From Pseudomonas fluorescens (GTDB lineage Bacteria; Pseudomonadota; Gammaproteobacteria; Pseudomonadales; Pseudomonadaceae), in the NCBI RefSeq assembly GCF_001307155.1, contig NZ_CP012830.1:496001-560000 (forward strand): a DNA stretch of 64,000 nucleotides, in the 5' to 3' direction. The first letter of the stretch is position 1. Every line of letters starts with the position of its first letter. Position numbers and translations under genes: made by a program. A model generated the notes under the pieces. It saw nothing but the letters and a program-made list of their open reading frames with translations, did not search any database and was not told the origin of the DNA. Below, piece by piece: positions 18,028-27,419 of this stretch.

Positions 18028-18834
18028 ATGAAGCACAACGTCATCCTTGTCGTGCTCGACGGCCTCAATTACGAGGTTGCCCGCCACGCCATGGGACATC
18101 TTCAGGCTTATGTCGGCGCAGGACGCGCAGCCCTCTACAAACTCGAATGCGAACTGCCGTCCCTGTCGCGCCCGCTCTATGAATGCATCCTCACCGGCGT
18201 CACACCGATCGACAGCGGTATCGTCCACAACAACGTGTCACGCCTGTCCAACCAGCGCAGCGTGTTCCACTACGCCACCGCCGCCGGGCTCAGCACCGCC
18301 GCTGCGGCCTACCACTGGGTCAGCGAACTGTATAACCGTTCGCCATTTGTGGCGGCCCGCGACCGCCACACCGACAACATTGAACTGCCAATCCAGCATG
18401 CGCATTTCTACTGGTCCGATCACTACCCCGATTCGCACCTGTTCGCCGACGCCGAGAACCTGCGTCTGCGTCATGCGCCGAACTTTCTGCTGGTTCACCC
18501 CATGAACATCGACGACGCCGGACACAAGCACGGCCTCGACACTGCGCAATACCGCAACAGTGCCCGCTCGGCCGACATCATTCTCGCCGACTACCTAAAA
18601 GGCTGGCTCGACGCTGGCTATCAGGTGCTGGTGACCGCCGACCACGGCATGAACAACGACCGCTCCCACAACGGCCTGCTGGCCGAAGAACGTGAAGTAC
18701 CGCTGTTCGTTATCGGCGATGCCTTCAGCTTCAATCCCCATGCAGCCCCGAAACAAACCGAACTGTGTGGCACTGTCTGCGAGTTGCTGGGTGTTGCCCA
18801 CGACAAGCCTGTGTGCCGGGAGCTGCTCAAGTGA
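18028..18834 (+). CDS. Alkaline phosphatase superfamily (NPP-type) phosphoesterase
   Basis: A 268-aa enzyme of the type I phosphodiesterase/nucleotide pyrophosphatase group. Metal ligands appear in ILVVLDGLNYE (Asp near 10), HPMNIDDAGHKHG (Asp and His near 158-165) and VTADHGMNND (Asp-His near 208). The nucleophile should be the Ser or Thr in SLSRPLYECILTGVTP near residues 47-62. There is no signal peptide, so it probably acts in the cytosol on imported substrate. Start ATG 18028 has GGAG upstream. Its stop overlaps the next start (GTGA). It is embedded in an ABC operon, an uncommon arrangement. Phosphonoacetate hydrolase belongs to the same superfamily; the true substrate is unknown. Confidence 0.82.
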   Translation: MKHNVILVVLDGLNYEVARHAMGHLQAYVGAGRAALYKLECELPSLSRPLYECILTGVTPIDSGIVHNNVSRLSNQRSVFHYATAAGLSTAAAAYHWVSELYNRSPFVAARDRHTDNIELPIQHAHFYWSDHYPDSHLFADAENLRLRHAPNFLLVHPMNIDDAGHKHGLDTAQYRNSARSADIILADYLKGWLDAGYQVLVTADHGMNNDRSHNGLLAEEREVPLFVIGDAFSFNPHAAPKQTELCGTVCELLGVAHDKPVCRELLK

Positions 18835-19676
18835 ATTCAATCACCCGTGGCAAATGGCTGGCGGCGTTGTGCCTGGTGCCCTTCGCCATTTTCTTTATCG
18901 TGTTCCAGATCGCCCCGCTGTGCTGGGTGCTGATCAACAGCGTGCAATCGGAAGAGTTCGGTTGGGGCCTGGCCAACTTCAACAAGATCTTCAGCTCGAA
19001 GTTCTACATGCAGGCGATCCAGTACAGCCTCGAGATCAGCTTCTGGTCCAGCGTGTTCGGCATCGTCATCGCAATCCTCGGCAGTTACTCGCTGCGCCGG
19101 GTCGATTCGAAGCTGCGCAACTTCGTCAACGCCTTCGCCAACATGACCAGCAACTTCGCCGGCGTCCCGCTGGCCTTTGCGTTCATCATTCTGCTGGGGT
19201 TCAACGGCAGTTTCACCATCATGCTCAAACAGGCCGGGATTATTCAAGACTTCAACCTGTACTCGAAAACCGGGTTGATCATCCTCTACACCTACTTCCA
19301 GATTCCCCTCGGCGTGTTGCTGCTGTACCCGGCATTCGACGCCCTGCGTGAAGACTGGCGCGAATCGGCATCCCTGCTCGGTGCCAGCGGCTGGCAGTTC
19401 TGGCGGCACATCGGCTTGCCAGTACTGACCCCGGCCTTGCTCGGCACCTTCGTGATCCTGTTGGCCAACGCCCTCGGCGCCTACGCCACCGTCTACGCCC
19501 TGACCACCGGCAACTTCAACGTGCTGCCGATCCGCATCGCGGCGATGGTTTCGGGCGATATTTCCCTGGACCCGAACATGGCCAGTGCCCTGGCCGTTGT
19601 GCTGGTGACGTTGATGACCCTGGTGACCGTGGTCCATCAGTTGCTGTTGAAGAGGAGCTACCATGTCTCGCGCTGA
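18831..19676 (+). CDS. ABC transporter permease 1
   Basis: A 281-aa inner-membrane permease with six or so hydrophobic helices. The cytoplasmic EAA loop appears as EDWRESASLLGASGWQFWRH near residues 175-195, the coupling site for the ATPase. Start is GTG 18831, overlapping the phosphoesterase stop by 4 nt (GTGA), which indicates coupled translation. It ends 14 nt inside the second permease gene. It is a typical spermidine/putrescine-, iron- or phosphonate-type permease. Confidence 0.9.
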   Translation: MNSITRGKWLAALCLVPFAIFFIVFQIAPLCWVLINSVQSEEFGWGLANFNKIFSSKFYMQAIQYSLEISFWSSVFGIVIAILGSYSLRRVDSKLRNFVNAFANMTSNFAGVPLAFAFIILLGFNGSFTIMLKQAGIIQDFNLYSKTGLIILYTYFQIPLGVLLLYPAFDALREDWRESASLLGASGWQFWRHIGLPVLTPALLGTFVILLANALGAYATVYALTTGNFNVLPIRIAAMVSGDISLDPNMASALAVVLVTLMTLVTVVHQLLLKRSYHVSR

Positions 19677-20463
19677 ACTGGGCCCCGTCGGTGTCTATCA
19701 CCGGGTCGTGGTTTATCTGCTGTTCGCCATTCTGTTGCTGCCGCTGGCCGGGACCCTGATCTACTCGATCGCCAGCAGTTGGTCGGCCACCGTTCTGCCC
19801 AGCGGCTTTACCTTCAAATGGTATATCCAACTGTGGAGCGACCCGCGTTTTCTCAACGCCTTTGGCCAGTCACTGCTGGTCTGCGTGGGCGCGCTGATTC
19901 TGTCGGTGGTGCTGATCCTGCCGCTGCTGTTCGTGGTGCATTACCACTTCCCGAAACTCGATGCGCTGATGAACATCCTGATCCTCCTGCCGTTCGCGGT
20001 GCCGCCCGTGGTGTCTTCGGTGGGGCTGTTGCAGCTCTACGGTTCGGGCCCGTTCGCGATGGTCGGCACACCGTGGATTCTGGTCGGTTGCTACTTCACC
20101 GTGGCGCTGCCGTTCATGTACCGGGCGATCACCAACAACCTGCAGGCGATCAACCTGCGCGACCTGATGGACTCCGCCCAGCTGCTCGGTGCCAGCACCT
20201 GGCAAGCGGCGTTCCTGGTGGTATTGCCGAATCTGCGCAAGGGCTTGATGGTCGCGTTGCTGCTGTCATTCTCATTCCTTTTCGGTGAGTTCGTGTTCGC
20301 CAACATCCTCGTCGGCACGCGCTACGAAACCCTGCAGGTCTACCTCAATAACATGCGTAACAGCAGCGGTCACTTCACCAGCGCGCTGGTGATTTCCTAC
20401 TTTTTCTTTGTGCTGGTTCTGACCTGGGCTGCCAATATCTTGAACAAGGACAAAAGCCAATGA
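19663..20463 (+). CDS. ABC transporter permease 2
   Basis: A 266-aa second permease with six predicted membrane helices. The EAA loop is DLMDSAQLLGASTWQAAF near residues 166-183, and FSFLFGEFVFANILVGT lies near the end. GAGGAG precedes the ATG, within the previous gene, overlapping it by 14 nt. The stop overlaps the ATPase start (ATGA). It forms the heterodimeric channel with permease 1. Confidence 0.9.
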   Translation: MSRAELGPVGVYHRVVVYLLFAILLLPLAGTLIYSIASSWSATVLPSGFTFKWYIQLWSDPRFLNAFGQSLLVCVGALILSVVLILPLLFVVHYHFPKLDALMNILILLPFAVPPVVSSVGLLQLYGSGPFAMVGTPWILVGCYFTVALPFMYRAITNNLQAINLRDLMDSAQLLGASTWQAAFLVVLPNLRKGLMVALLLSFSFLFGEFVFANILVGTRYETLQVYLNNMRNSSGHFTSALVISYFFFVLVLTWAANILNKDKSQ

Positions 20464-21464
20464 GCTATGTCAGCGTCCAACACCTGCAAAAAAGCTACTC
20501 GCAAACGGGCTCCGCCGGCACTCCGGTGTTCAGCGACATCAACTGCGAAATCCAGAAAGGCGAGTTCGTCACCCTGCTCGGCCCGTCCGGTTGCGGCAAA
20601 TCGACCCTGCTGCGCTGCATCGCCGGGCTGACCGCGGTGGATGGTGGCAAGATCCTGCTCGACGGCCATGACCTGGTGCCGCTGAGCCCGCAGAAACGCG
20701 GAATCGGCATGGTGTTCCAGAGCTACGCGCTGTTCCCCAACATGACCGTGGAGCAGAACGTCGCCTTCGGTTTGCGCATGCAGAAGGTCAACGCCGACGA
20801 CAGCCGCAAGCGGGTGCTCCAAGTGCTGCAATTGGTGGAACTGACCGATTTTGCCAGCCGCTATCCGCATCAACTGTCGGGCGGCCAATGCCAGCGCGTG
20901 GCCCTCGCCCGCTCGCTGGTCACCCGACCACGCCTGCTGCTGCTCGATGAGCCGCTGTCGGCACTCGATGCACGAATCCGCAAGCACCTGCGTGAGCAGA
21001 TCCGGCAGATTCAGCGCGAGCTGGGGCTGACCACGATTTTCGTGACGCACGATCAGGAAGAAGCCCTGACCATGTCCGACCGGATCTTCCTGATGAACCA
21101 AGGCAAGATCGTCCAGAGCGGCGATGCTGAAACGCTCTACACCGCACCGGTCGATGTGTTTGCCGCTGGCTTCATCGGCAACTACAACCTGCTCGATGCC
21201 GCCAGCGCCAGCAAGCTGCTGCAACGTCCGATCAATGGCCGCATCGCGATTCGCCCGGAAGCCATCGAACTGAGCCGTAATGGCGAGCCGGATGCGCTGA
21301 TCCGTAGCCACAGCCTGCTGGGCAACGTGATCCGCTATCGGGTCGAGGCTCGCGGCGTTGAACTGGTGGTGGACGTGCTGAACCGTTCGGCGGCTGACCT
21401 GCATGCCGATGGTCAACGGCTGGCACTTTCCATCGATCCGACAGCCCTGTGTGAGGTAGCCTGA
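20460..21464 (+). CDS. ABC transporter ATP-binding protein
   Basis: A 334-aa nucleotide-binding subunit. Walker A is LLGPSGCGKST at about residues 39-49. The Q-loop is FQSYALFPNMTV, the signature LSGGQCQRVALARSL near 140, Walker B LLLLDEPLSALDARI and the H-loop VTHDQEE. The C-terminal 100 residues form a TOBE-like regulatory domain, as in MalK/PotA/FbpC importers. The Gln-Cys in the signature (usual QQQR or QRQR) is a mild variation. It overlaps permease 2 by 4 nt. The HAD phosphatase follows 40 bp downstream. Confidence 0.93.
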   Translation: MSYVSVQHLQKSYSQTGSAGTPVFSDINCEIQKGEFVTLLGPSGCGKSTLLRCIAGLTAVDGGKILLDGHDLVPLSPQKRGIGMVFQSYALFPNMTVEQNVAFGLRMQKVNADDSRKRVLQVLQLVELTDFASRYPHQLSGGQCQRVALARSLVTRPRLLLLDEPLSALDARIRKHLREQIRQIQRELGLTTIFVTHDQEEALTMSDRIFLMNQGKIVQSGDAETLYTAPVDVFAAGFIGNYNLLDAASASKLLQRPINGRIAIRPEAIELSRNGEPDALIRSHSLLGNVIRYRVEARGVELVVDVLNRSAADLHADGQRLALSIDPTALCEVA

Positions 21465-21504
21465 TGTTTTCGCTGTGCACACTGTTAAAGAGAGAGCAGC
21501 ACTG

Positions 21505-22158
21505 ATGGCTTTGGCAATTTTTGATCTGGACGAAACCCTGATCCACGGCGACTGCGCCTCGCTGTGGAGCGAGCAGATGGCCCGCCTCGGCTGGGTCGAC
21601 GGCGAATCCTTCCTGCGTCGCGACAAGGAATTGATGGACGCCTATGGCAGGGGCCACCTGGCCATGGAGGATTACATGACCTTCAGCCTGGAGCCGATGG
21701 CCGGACGCACCCCGGAAGAAATCGAGCACCTTGTGGCCCCATGGGTCGAAGATTTCATCGAACCGATCATTTTCAGCGACGCCTGCAAAGCCATCGCCGA
21801 GCACCGCAAGGCCGGCGACCGGATTCTGGTGATCTCCGCTTCGGGCACACATCTGGTCAAACCCATCGCCGAACGCCTGGGTATCGACGAGATCCTCGCT
21901 ATAGAGCTGGAAGTGACTCACGGGGTCTACAGCGGCAACACGGTTGGCACCCTGACCTATCGCGAAGGCAAGATCACTCGCTTGCTGGAGTGGCTGGACG
22001 CCGAAGAGGAGAACCTTGAAGGCGCAAGTTTCTATTCCGACTCACGCAACGATTTGCCGTTGCTGATCAAAGTCGACCATCCGCATGTGGTCAACCCGGA
22101 TCCGGTACTGCTCGAACATGCCGAAAAGGCCGGTTGGCCGATCCACATCTGGAAGTGA
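21505..22158 (+). CDS. HAD-IB family (SerB-like) phosphatase
   Basis: A 217-aa haloacid dehalogenase-type hydrolase. Motif I IFDLDETLIHGD (nucleophile Asp near residue 6), motif II VISASGTH (Ser/Thr near 113), a Lys in LVKPIAERLG, and motif III FYSDSRNDLPLL near 175-186. The C1 cap matches phosphoserine-phosphatase-like HAD-IB enzymes. ATG 21505 was preferred over 21475 because the HAD motif begins right after it. It lies 40 bp after the ABC ATPase and is probably in the same operon, where it may remove phosphate from a product of the upstream phosphoesterase. Substrate unknown. Confidence 0.88.
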   Translation: MALAIFDLDETLIHGDCASLWSEQMARLGWVDGESFLRRDKELMDAYGRGHLAMEDYMTFSLEPMAGRTPEEIEHLVAPWVEDFIEPIIFSDACKAIAEHRKAGDRILVISASGTHLVKPIAERLGIDEILAIELEVTHGVYSGNTVGTLTYREGKITRLLEWLDAEEENLEGASFYSDSRNDLPLLIKVDHPHVVNPDPVLLEHAEKAGWPIHIWK

Positions 22159-22162
22159 CCTT

Positions 22163-22189
22163 GATCGTTCCCACTGCGTGGGAACGATC
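22163..22189. terminator. Bidirectional hairpin between convergent genes
   Basis: GATCGTTCCCAC (22163-22174), loop TGC and GTGGGAACGATC (22178-22189) make a perfect 12-bp stem between the stops of the HAD gene and the quinone oxidoreductase. There is no long T-run, but the position suggests termination or 3'-end stabilisation for both. Confidence 0.6.
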
Positions 22190-22198
22190 TCTCAGTAG

Positions 22199-23161
22199 TC
22201 AAATCAGGCTTTCGTCGATCACCAGCACCAACTTGCCCGACACCCGGTTGGTCGCAAGCTCGGCGAACGCCGCTTCAGCGTCCTTGATCGGGAAGGTCCT
22301 GGCCAATTGCGGGCTCAGGCGCCCTTCGGCGAACAGCGGCCAGACATGCTGGCTCAGGTCACTCAACAGATCGGCCTTGAACTGCTCGTCACGGCTACGC
22401 AAGGTCGAACCCAGCAGCTGAATCCGTTTGGCCAGCACCTGCGCCAGATCCAGCGGCGCTTCACGGCCGCCCATCAAGCCGATCAACAGCCAACGACCGT
22501 CGAGCGCCAGTAACTTCAGGTTCAGCGCGGCATAGTTGGCGCCGACCGGGTCGAGGATCACATCGAACGGCCCCAAGTCACGCAAACCATCCAGCCCATC
22601 AGTGCGCACCACCCCGCCTTGCGCACCCAGCGCCTCGCAGTAGGCCAGCCGGTCCGCCGAACCGACGCTGACCCAGCACGGGTTGCCGAACGCCTTGCAT
22701 AGCTGAATGGCAGCTGAACCAACTCCACTTGCCCCGGCGTGCAGGAGAACTTTCTCACCCGGTTTGAGCGCAGCCAACTGGAACAAATTCAGCCAGGCGG
22801 TGCTGTAGACCTCGGGCAACGCTGCCGCTTCGACCAGCGACAAGCCTTCGGGCGCGGGCAATACGTGACGGCCATCGACCACCACTTCTTCGGCCATCCC
22901 ACCGCCCGCCAGCAGTGCGCAGACACGGTCTCCGACCTGCCAGGACGACCCTGCGCCGACCTCGCTGATCACACCTGAACATTCAAGGCCCAGCACCTGA
23001 CTGGCGCCCGGTGGTGGCGGATAGAGCCCTGCCTTCTGTAACAAATCGGCTCGATTGAGACCCGCTGCCGCCACTCGAATGCGAACTTGTCCTACGTCAC
23101 ACGTCGGACTGGGCGCTTCAACCCACTCCACTCGACCTTCAACGCCTTGCAATGCTTTCAC
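22199..23161 (-). CDS. NAD(P)H:quinone oxidoreductase (zinc-less MDR/QOR type)
   Basis: A 320-aa cytosolic medium-chain reductase. The N-terminal GroES-like domain includes AAGLNRADLLQKAGLYPPPP and LGLECSGVISEVG. The Rossmann domain has LHAGASGVGSAAIQLCKAFG near residues 140-160. The catalytic-zinc Cys/His set of alcohol dehydrogenases is missing, as in quinone oxidoreductases. It is expected to reduce quinones with NADPH. It is convergent with the HAD gene and divergent from prc. I recall the same gene beside prc in P. aeruginosa. Confidence 0.88.
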   Translation of the reverse strand: MKALQGVEGRVEWVEAPSPTCDVGQVRIRVAAAGLNRADLLQKAGLYPPPPGASQVLGLECSGVISEVGAGSSWQVGDRVCALLAGGGMAEEVVVDGRHVLPAPEGLSLVEAAALPEVYSTAWLNLFQLAALKPGEKVLLHAGASGVGSAAIQLCKAFGNPCWVSVGSADRLAYCEALGAQGGVVRTDGLDGLRDLGPFDVILDPVGANYAALNLKLLALDGRWLLIGLMGGREAPLDLAQVLAKRIQLLGSTLRSRDEQFKADLLSDLSQHVWPLFAEGRLSPQLARTFPIKDAEAAFAELATNRVSGKLVLVIDESLI

Positions 23162-23348
23162 AGTGCCTCCATAGTGAGTCTGGACTGAGCCCGATGCTGT
23201 AGCGCCGGGTTTTTTGCATTATGCGACCGGCCCAGGGTCGTACGAAAATTCGCCGAGTGGCGATCAGGCAGTTTTAACCCAGCCTGATCGATACGCGAGC
23301 AGTTTGCGTAGAGCCTTGTGGAACCGGCGACTTTAAAGACGGCCTAAT

Positions 23349-25469
23349 ATGCGTTATCAATTGCCCCCGCGTCGAATCAGCATGAAGCATTTGTTCCCCA
23401 GCACCGCACTTGCGCTTTTCATTGGCCTGGGCAGCTTGTCGCTGTCGCCCACTACGTTCGCAGCCAATAGCTGGGACAACCTTCAGCCCGATCGTGACGA
23501 GGTGATTGCCAGCCTTAACGTCGTCGAGTTGCTCAAGCGCCACCATTACAGCAAGCCGCCGCTCGATAACGCACGTTCCGCGATCATCTACGACAGCTAC
23601 CTGAAGCTGCTGGATCCGTCGCGCAGTTATTTCATGGCCAGCGACATCGCCGAATTCGACAAATGGAAAAACCAGTTTGACGAGTTCCTCAAAAGCGGTG
23701 ACCTGAACGCCGGGTTCACGATTTACAAGCGCTATCTGGACCGCGTCAAGGCGCGTCTGGACTTTGCCTTGGTCGAGCTGAACAAAGGCGTCGACAAGAT
23801 GGACTTCACCACCAGGGAAACCTTGCTGGTCGATCGCAAGGACGCCCCGTGGCTCAAGACCACTGCCGAGCTCGACGACCTGTGGCGCAAACGCGTCAAG
23901 GACGAAGTGCTGCGGATGAAGATCGCCGGCAAAGACCCCAAACAGATTCAGGAAACCCTGACCAAGCGCTACAAGAATCAGCTGTCGCGCCTGGACCAGA
24001 CCCGTCCGGAAGACATCTTCCAGGCGTACATCAACAACTTCGCCATGTCCTACGACCCGCACACCAACTATCTGTCACCGGATAACGCGGAGAACTTCGA
24101 CATCAACATGAGCCTGTCGCTGGAAGGCATCGGCGCCGTGTTGCAGAGCGATAACGACCAGGTGAAAGTAGTGCGCCTGGTGCCGGCAGGCCCGGCGGAC
24201 AAGACCAAGCAGGTTGCACCGGCCGACAAGATCATCGGCGTTGCCCAAGGCAGCAAAGAAATGGTCGACGTCGTCGGTTGGCGCCTGGACGAAGTGGTCA
24301 AGCTGATCCGTGGACCGAAAGGCACTGTGGTGCGCCTGGAAGTGATCCCGGCCAGCAATGCGCCAAACGACCAGACCACCAAGATCGTCTCGATCACCCG
24401 CGAAGCGGTGAAGCTTGAAGATCAGGCGGTGAAGAAGTCGGTCCTCAACCTCAAGCAGGACGGCAAGGACTACAAGCTCGGCGTCATCGAGATCCCGGCC
24501 TTCTACCTGGACTTCAAGGCGTTCCGCGCCGGTGATCCGGATTACAAGAGCACCACCCGCGACGTCAAGAAGCTGCTGACCGAACTGCAAAAAGACAAGG
24601 TCGACGGTGTGGTCATCGACTTGCGCAACAACGGCGGCGGTTCCTTGCAAGAAGCCACCGAGCTGACCAGTCTGTTCATCGACAAAGGTCCGACCGTGCT
24701 GGTACGTAACGCCGACGGCCGGGTCGATGTACTGGAAGACGAAAGCCCGGGCGCCTTCTACAAAGGCCCGATGGCGTTGCTGGTCAACCGTCTGTCTGCT
24801 TCGGCTTCGGAGATTTTTGCCGGCGCCATGCAGGACTACCACCGTGCGCTGATCATCGGCGGCCAGACCTTCGGCAAAGGCACCGTGCAAACCATCCAGC
24901 CGCTGAACCATGGCGAGCTGAAACTGACACTGGCCAAGTTCTACCGGGTTTCCGGACAGAGCACCCAGCATCAGGGCGTGCTGCCGGATGTCGACTTCCC
25001 GTCGATCATCGACACCAAGGAAATCGGCGAGAGCGCCCTGCCGGAATCCATGCCGTGGGACACCATTCGCCCGGCCATCAAGCCGGCAGTCGACCCGTTC
25101 AAACCGTACCTGGCACAGCTCAAGTCCGAGCATGATGCCCGTTCGGCCAAGGACGCGGAGTTTGTGTTCATTCGCGACAAGCTGGCACTGGCCCAGAAGC
25201 TGATGGCGGAAAAAACCGTCAGCCTCAATGAAGCCGAACGTCGCGCGCAACACGCCGATATCGAAGCCAAGCAGCTGGTGATGGAAAACATCCGCCGCAA
25301 GGCCAAGGGCGAAGATCCGCTCAAGGAACTGAAGAAAGAAGACGAAGACGCCATCGCGGCCGAACCAGATAAGACCAAACCGGAAGACGATGCCTACCTG
25401 AGCGAAACCGGGCGGATCCTGCTGGATTACTTGAAGTTGAACACCGCGGTCGCCAGCAACAAAAAGTGA
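23349..25469 (+). CDS. prc: Carboxy-terminal (tail-specific) processing protease
   Basis: A 706-aa periplasmic S41 protease (Prc/Tsp, AlgO in P. aeruginosa). A signal sequence is visible (FPSTALALFIGL to TTFA). A PDZ domain (about 245-330) starts at SLEGIGAVLQSDND. The Ser-Lys dyad lies in NRLSASASEIFAGA (Ser near 478) and IGGQTFGKGTVQ (Lys near 503). The C-terminal 200 residues are the charged Prc-specific extension. It degrades proteins with non-polar C-termini and, in P. aeruginosa, can promote MucA turnover. ATG 23382 (MKHLFPS) is an equally plausible start giving a shorter signal peptide. A strong terminator follows. Confidence 0.93.
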   Translation: MRYQLPPRRISMKHLFPSTALALFIGLGSLSLSPTTFAANSWDNLQPDRDEVIASLNVVELLKRHHYSKPPLDNARSAIIYDSYLKLLDPSRSYFMASDIAEFDKWKNQFDEFLKSGDLNAGFTIYKRYLDRVKARLDFALVELNKGVDKMDFTTRETLLVDRKDAPWLKTTAELDDLWRKRVKDEVLRMKIAGKDPKQIQETLTKRYKNQLSRLDQTRPEDIFQAYINNFAMSYDPHTNYLSPDNAENFDINMSLSLEGIGAVLQSDNDQVKVVRLVPAGPADKTKQVAPADKIIGVAQGSKEMVDVVGWRLDEVVKLIRGPKGTVVRLEVIPASNAPNDQTTKIVSITREAVKLEDQAVKKSVLNLKQDGKDYKLGVIEIPAFYLDFKAFRAGDPDYKSTTRDVKKLLTELQKDKVDGVVIDLRNNGGGSLQEATELTSLFIDKGPTVLVRNADGRVDVLEDESPGAFYKGPMALLVNRLSASASEIFAGAMQDYHRALIIGGQTFGKGTVQTIQPLNHGELKLTLAKFYRVSGQSTQHQGVLPDVDFPSIIDTKEIGESALPESMPWDTIRPAIKPAVDPFKPYLAQLKSEHDARSAKDAEFVFIRDKLALAQKLMAEKTVSLNEAERRAQHADIEAKQLVMENIRRKAKGEDPLKELKKEDEDAIAAEPDKTKPEDDAYLSETGRILLDYLKLNTAVASNKK

Positions 25470-25531
25470 TGGCAATTTAATGCTGACGATCCCCGGATCG
25501 TCATCAAACAGTCATCATTCTGTCGTGAAAT

Positions 25532-25580
25532 AAAGGACTGGGCCCGCTCTCTGAAAAAGAGCGGGCCCGGTCCTTTTTTT
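25532..25580 (+). terminator. Intrinsic terminator after prc
   Basis: The stem pairs 25532-25550 (AAAGGACTGGGCCCGCTCT) with 25558-25576 through one G-T pair, loop CTGAAAA, followed by a run of seven T. It ends 16 bp before the next gene's ATG, isolating it from prc transcription. Confidence 0.92.
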
Positions 25581-25596
25581 ATCGCCAGAGATCGCC

Positions 25597-27372
25597 ATGA
25601 CCACGACCGAACAGCTGAGTGCCTTGAGTTCAATACTGGCTCAAAGTGGTTTGCACAGTCTGTTCCAGCCGATCGTTTCACTGTCCGAACGACGCATCCT
25701 CGGCTATGAAGCCCTCAGTCGCGGGCCCTCCAACAACCCTCTGCATTCGCCCATCGCGTTATTCGCCGTGGCCCGCCAGGTAGGCCGTCTCAGCGAACTG
25801 GAAATGGCCTGCCGACACAGCGCCTGCCGCCGCTTCAATGAACAGCAGTTACCGGGCAAGCTCTTTCTCAATGTCTCTCCCGAATCGTTGCTCGAAGCCG
25901 GCCATCAACCGGGTAGAACCTTGCAAATGCTCCAGGACTTCGGCATTCCGCCAAGCCAGGTGGTGATCGAGCTGACCGAGCAAACCCCGACCGACGACTT
26001 TCAGTTGCTGCAAAATGCATTGCATCACTACCGTGCCATGGGTTTTTCGATTGCACTGGATGACCTGGGCGCCGGGTATTCGAGCCTGCGGCTCTGGTCG
26101 GAACTGCGTCCGGACTATGTGAAGATTGACCGGCATTTTATCGATGGCATTCATCAGGACGCGCTCAAGCGCGAATTCGTCGGCTCGATCCTGCAGATCG
26201 CCAAAGCTTCGCGGGCACAGGTCATTGCCGAAGGTATCGAACTGCCGGAAGAACTCGCGGTGTTGACCGAGATGGGGGTCGACCTGGTGCAGGGCTATCT
26301 GTTGTGCCGTCCGCAGGAGCACCCGCCACGGGACGCCCGGACGATGATGCCCAAGCACGACAGCAGCGCCGTGGCGCTCAACGATGAAGGCAGCGACCTC
26401 AGCGCCCTGCTCAACGAACATCCGGCTGTACACCGCGATACCCCTACCGCTGACGTGCTGGAAGCCTTCCGTCGTCAGGCCAATCTGAACTCGCTGGCAG
26501 TGCTCGACGAACTCGGTCAGCCCTGTGGCATCGTCCACCGTCATTCGCTGTCCGATGCGCTGCTCAAGCCGTTTGCCACCGATCTGTTCGCGCGTAAGCC
26601 GATCAGCCGGCTAATGAGCGATGACTTCCTCGCCGTTGAGCTCAGCCAGTCGCTGCAACAGGTCAGCCGGCTGATCACCAGCCGCGCCCGACAGCGCATC
26701 GAAGAGGATTTCATCATCACCCTCAACGCCGGCTATCTGGGCCTGGGTCGGGTGATCGATGTGCTCAAACTGATTACCGAGTTGAAAATCCAACAGGCCC
26801 GCTACGCCAACCCGCTGACCCTGTTGCCGGGCAACGTGCCGATCCAGCAGTGCCTGAGCCGGCTGCTACAACAGAGCCGCGAGTCGGTGATCTGCTACGT
26901 CGACATCGACAGTTTCAAGCCTTTCAACGATATCTACGGCTACGGCCGCGGCGACGAAGTCCTGCTGTGCCTGGCGCAATGCCTGAACGACCGCGTCGAC
27001 CCCAGCCGCGATTTCGTCGGCCATATCGGCGGCGATGATTTCCTGCTGGTCCTCGGTCCAGAAGACTGGCGCAAGCGCCTGAACCAGCTGCTCGAGGACT
27101 TCCACAGCCAATGCCGACGCTTCTACCGCAGCGAACACCTGGAAGCCGGCTGCTTCATCGCGCCTAATCGTCAGGGCGTCCGCCAGGAATTTGCGCTGCT
27201 GTCGCTGTCGATTGGCGTGGTGCATCTACACCCAGAGGCCTGTGGACAACTCGACGCCAGCCAACTCGCGGAAATGGCCTCACAGGCCAAGCATCATGCG
27301 AAGAATGTTCAGGGGGGGAGTATTTATGTGATTGATAGCTTGGAGGTGGAGCCTCAACTGCATAGTTTGTAG
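25597..27372 (+). CDS. EAL-CBS-GGDEF cyclic-di-GMP protein
   Basis: A 591-aa cytosolic protein with EAL domain (about 10-245), paired CBS module (about 270-395) and C-terminal GGDEF domain (about 410-580). EAL motifs: YEALSR, IELTEQTP, LDDLGAGYSSL, KIDRHFI, AEGIEL and VQGYLL, so phosphodiesterase residues look intact. The GGDEF motif reads IGGDDFLLVLG, i.e. GGDDF, with no RxxD inhibitory site five residues before it; cyclase activity is therefore uncertain. CBS domains usually bind adenyl nucleotides and may link energy state to c-di-GMP turnover. Only 16 bp separate it from the prc terminator, so its promoter may overlap that region. Confidence 0.92.
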   Translation: MTTTEQLSALSSILAQSGLHSLFQPIVSLSERRILGYEALSRGPSNNPLHSPIALFAVARQVGRLSELEMACRHSACRRFNEQQLPGKLFLNVSPESLLEAGHQPGRTLQMLQDFGIPPSQVVIELTEQTPTDDFQLLQNALHHYRAMGFSIALDDLGAGYSSLRLWSELRPDYVKIDRHFIDGIHQDALKREFVGSILQIAKASRAQVIAEGIELPEELAVLTEMGVDLVQGYLLCRPQEHPPRDARTMMPKHDSSAVALNDEGSDLSALLNEHPAVHRDTPTADVLEAFRRQANLNSLAVLDELGQPCGIVHRHSLSDALLKPFATDLFARKPISRLMSDDFLAVELSQSLQQVSRLITSRARQRIEEDFIITLNAGYLGLGRVIDVLKLITELKIQQARYANPLTLLPGNVPIQQCLSRLLQQSRESVICYVDIDSFKPFNDIYGYGRGDEVLLCLAQCLNDRVDPSRDFVGHIGGDDFLLVLGPEDWRKRLNQLLEDFHSQCRRFYRSEHLEAGCFIAPNRQGVRQEFALLSLSIGVVHLHPEACGQLDASQLAEMASQAKHHAKNVQGGSIYVIDSLEVEPQLHSL

Positions 27373-27419
27373 GAATTGAGTTTTAAGATTTTGCTCTGGC
27401 CTCCCCATTCCTTCTCACC

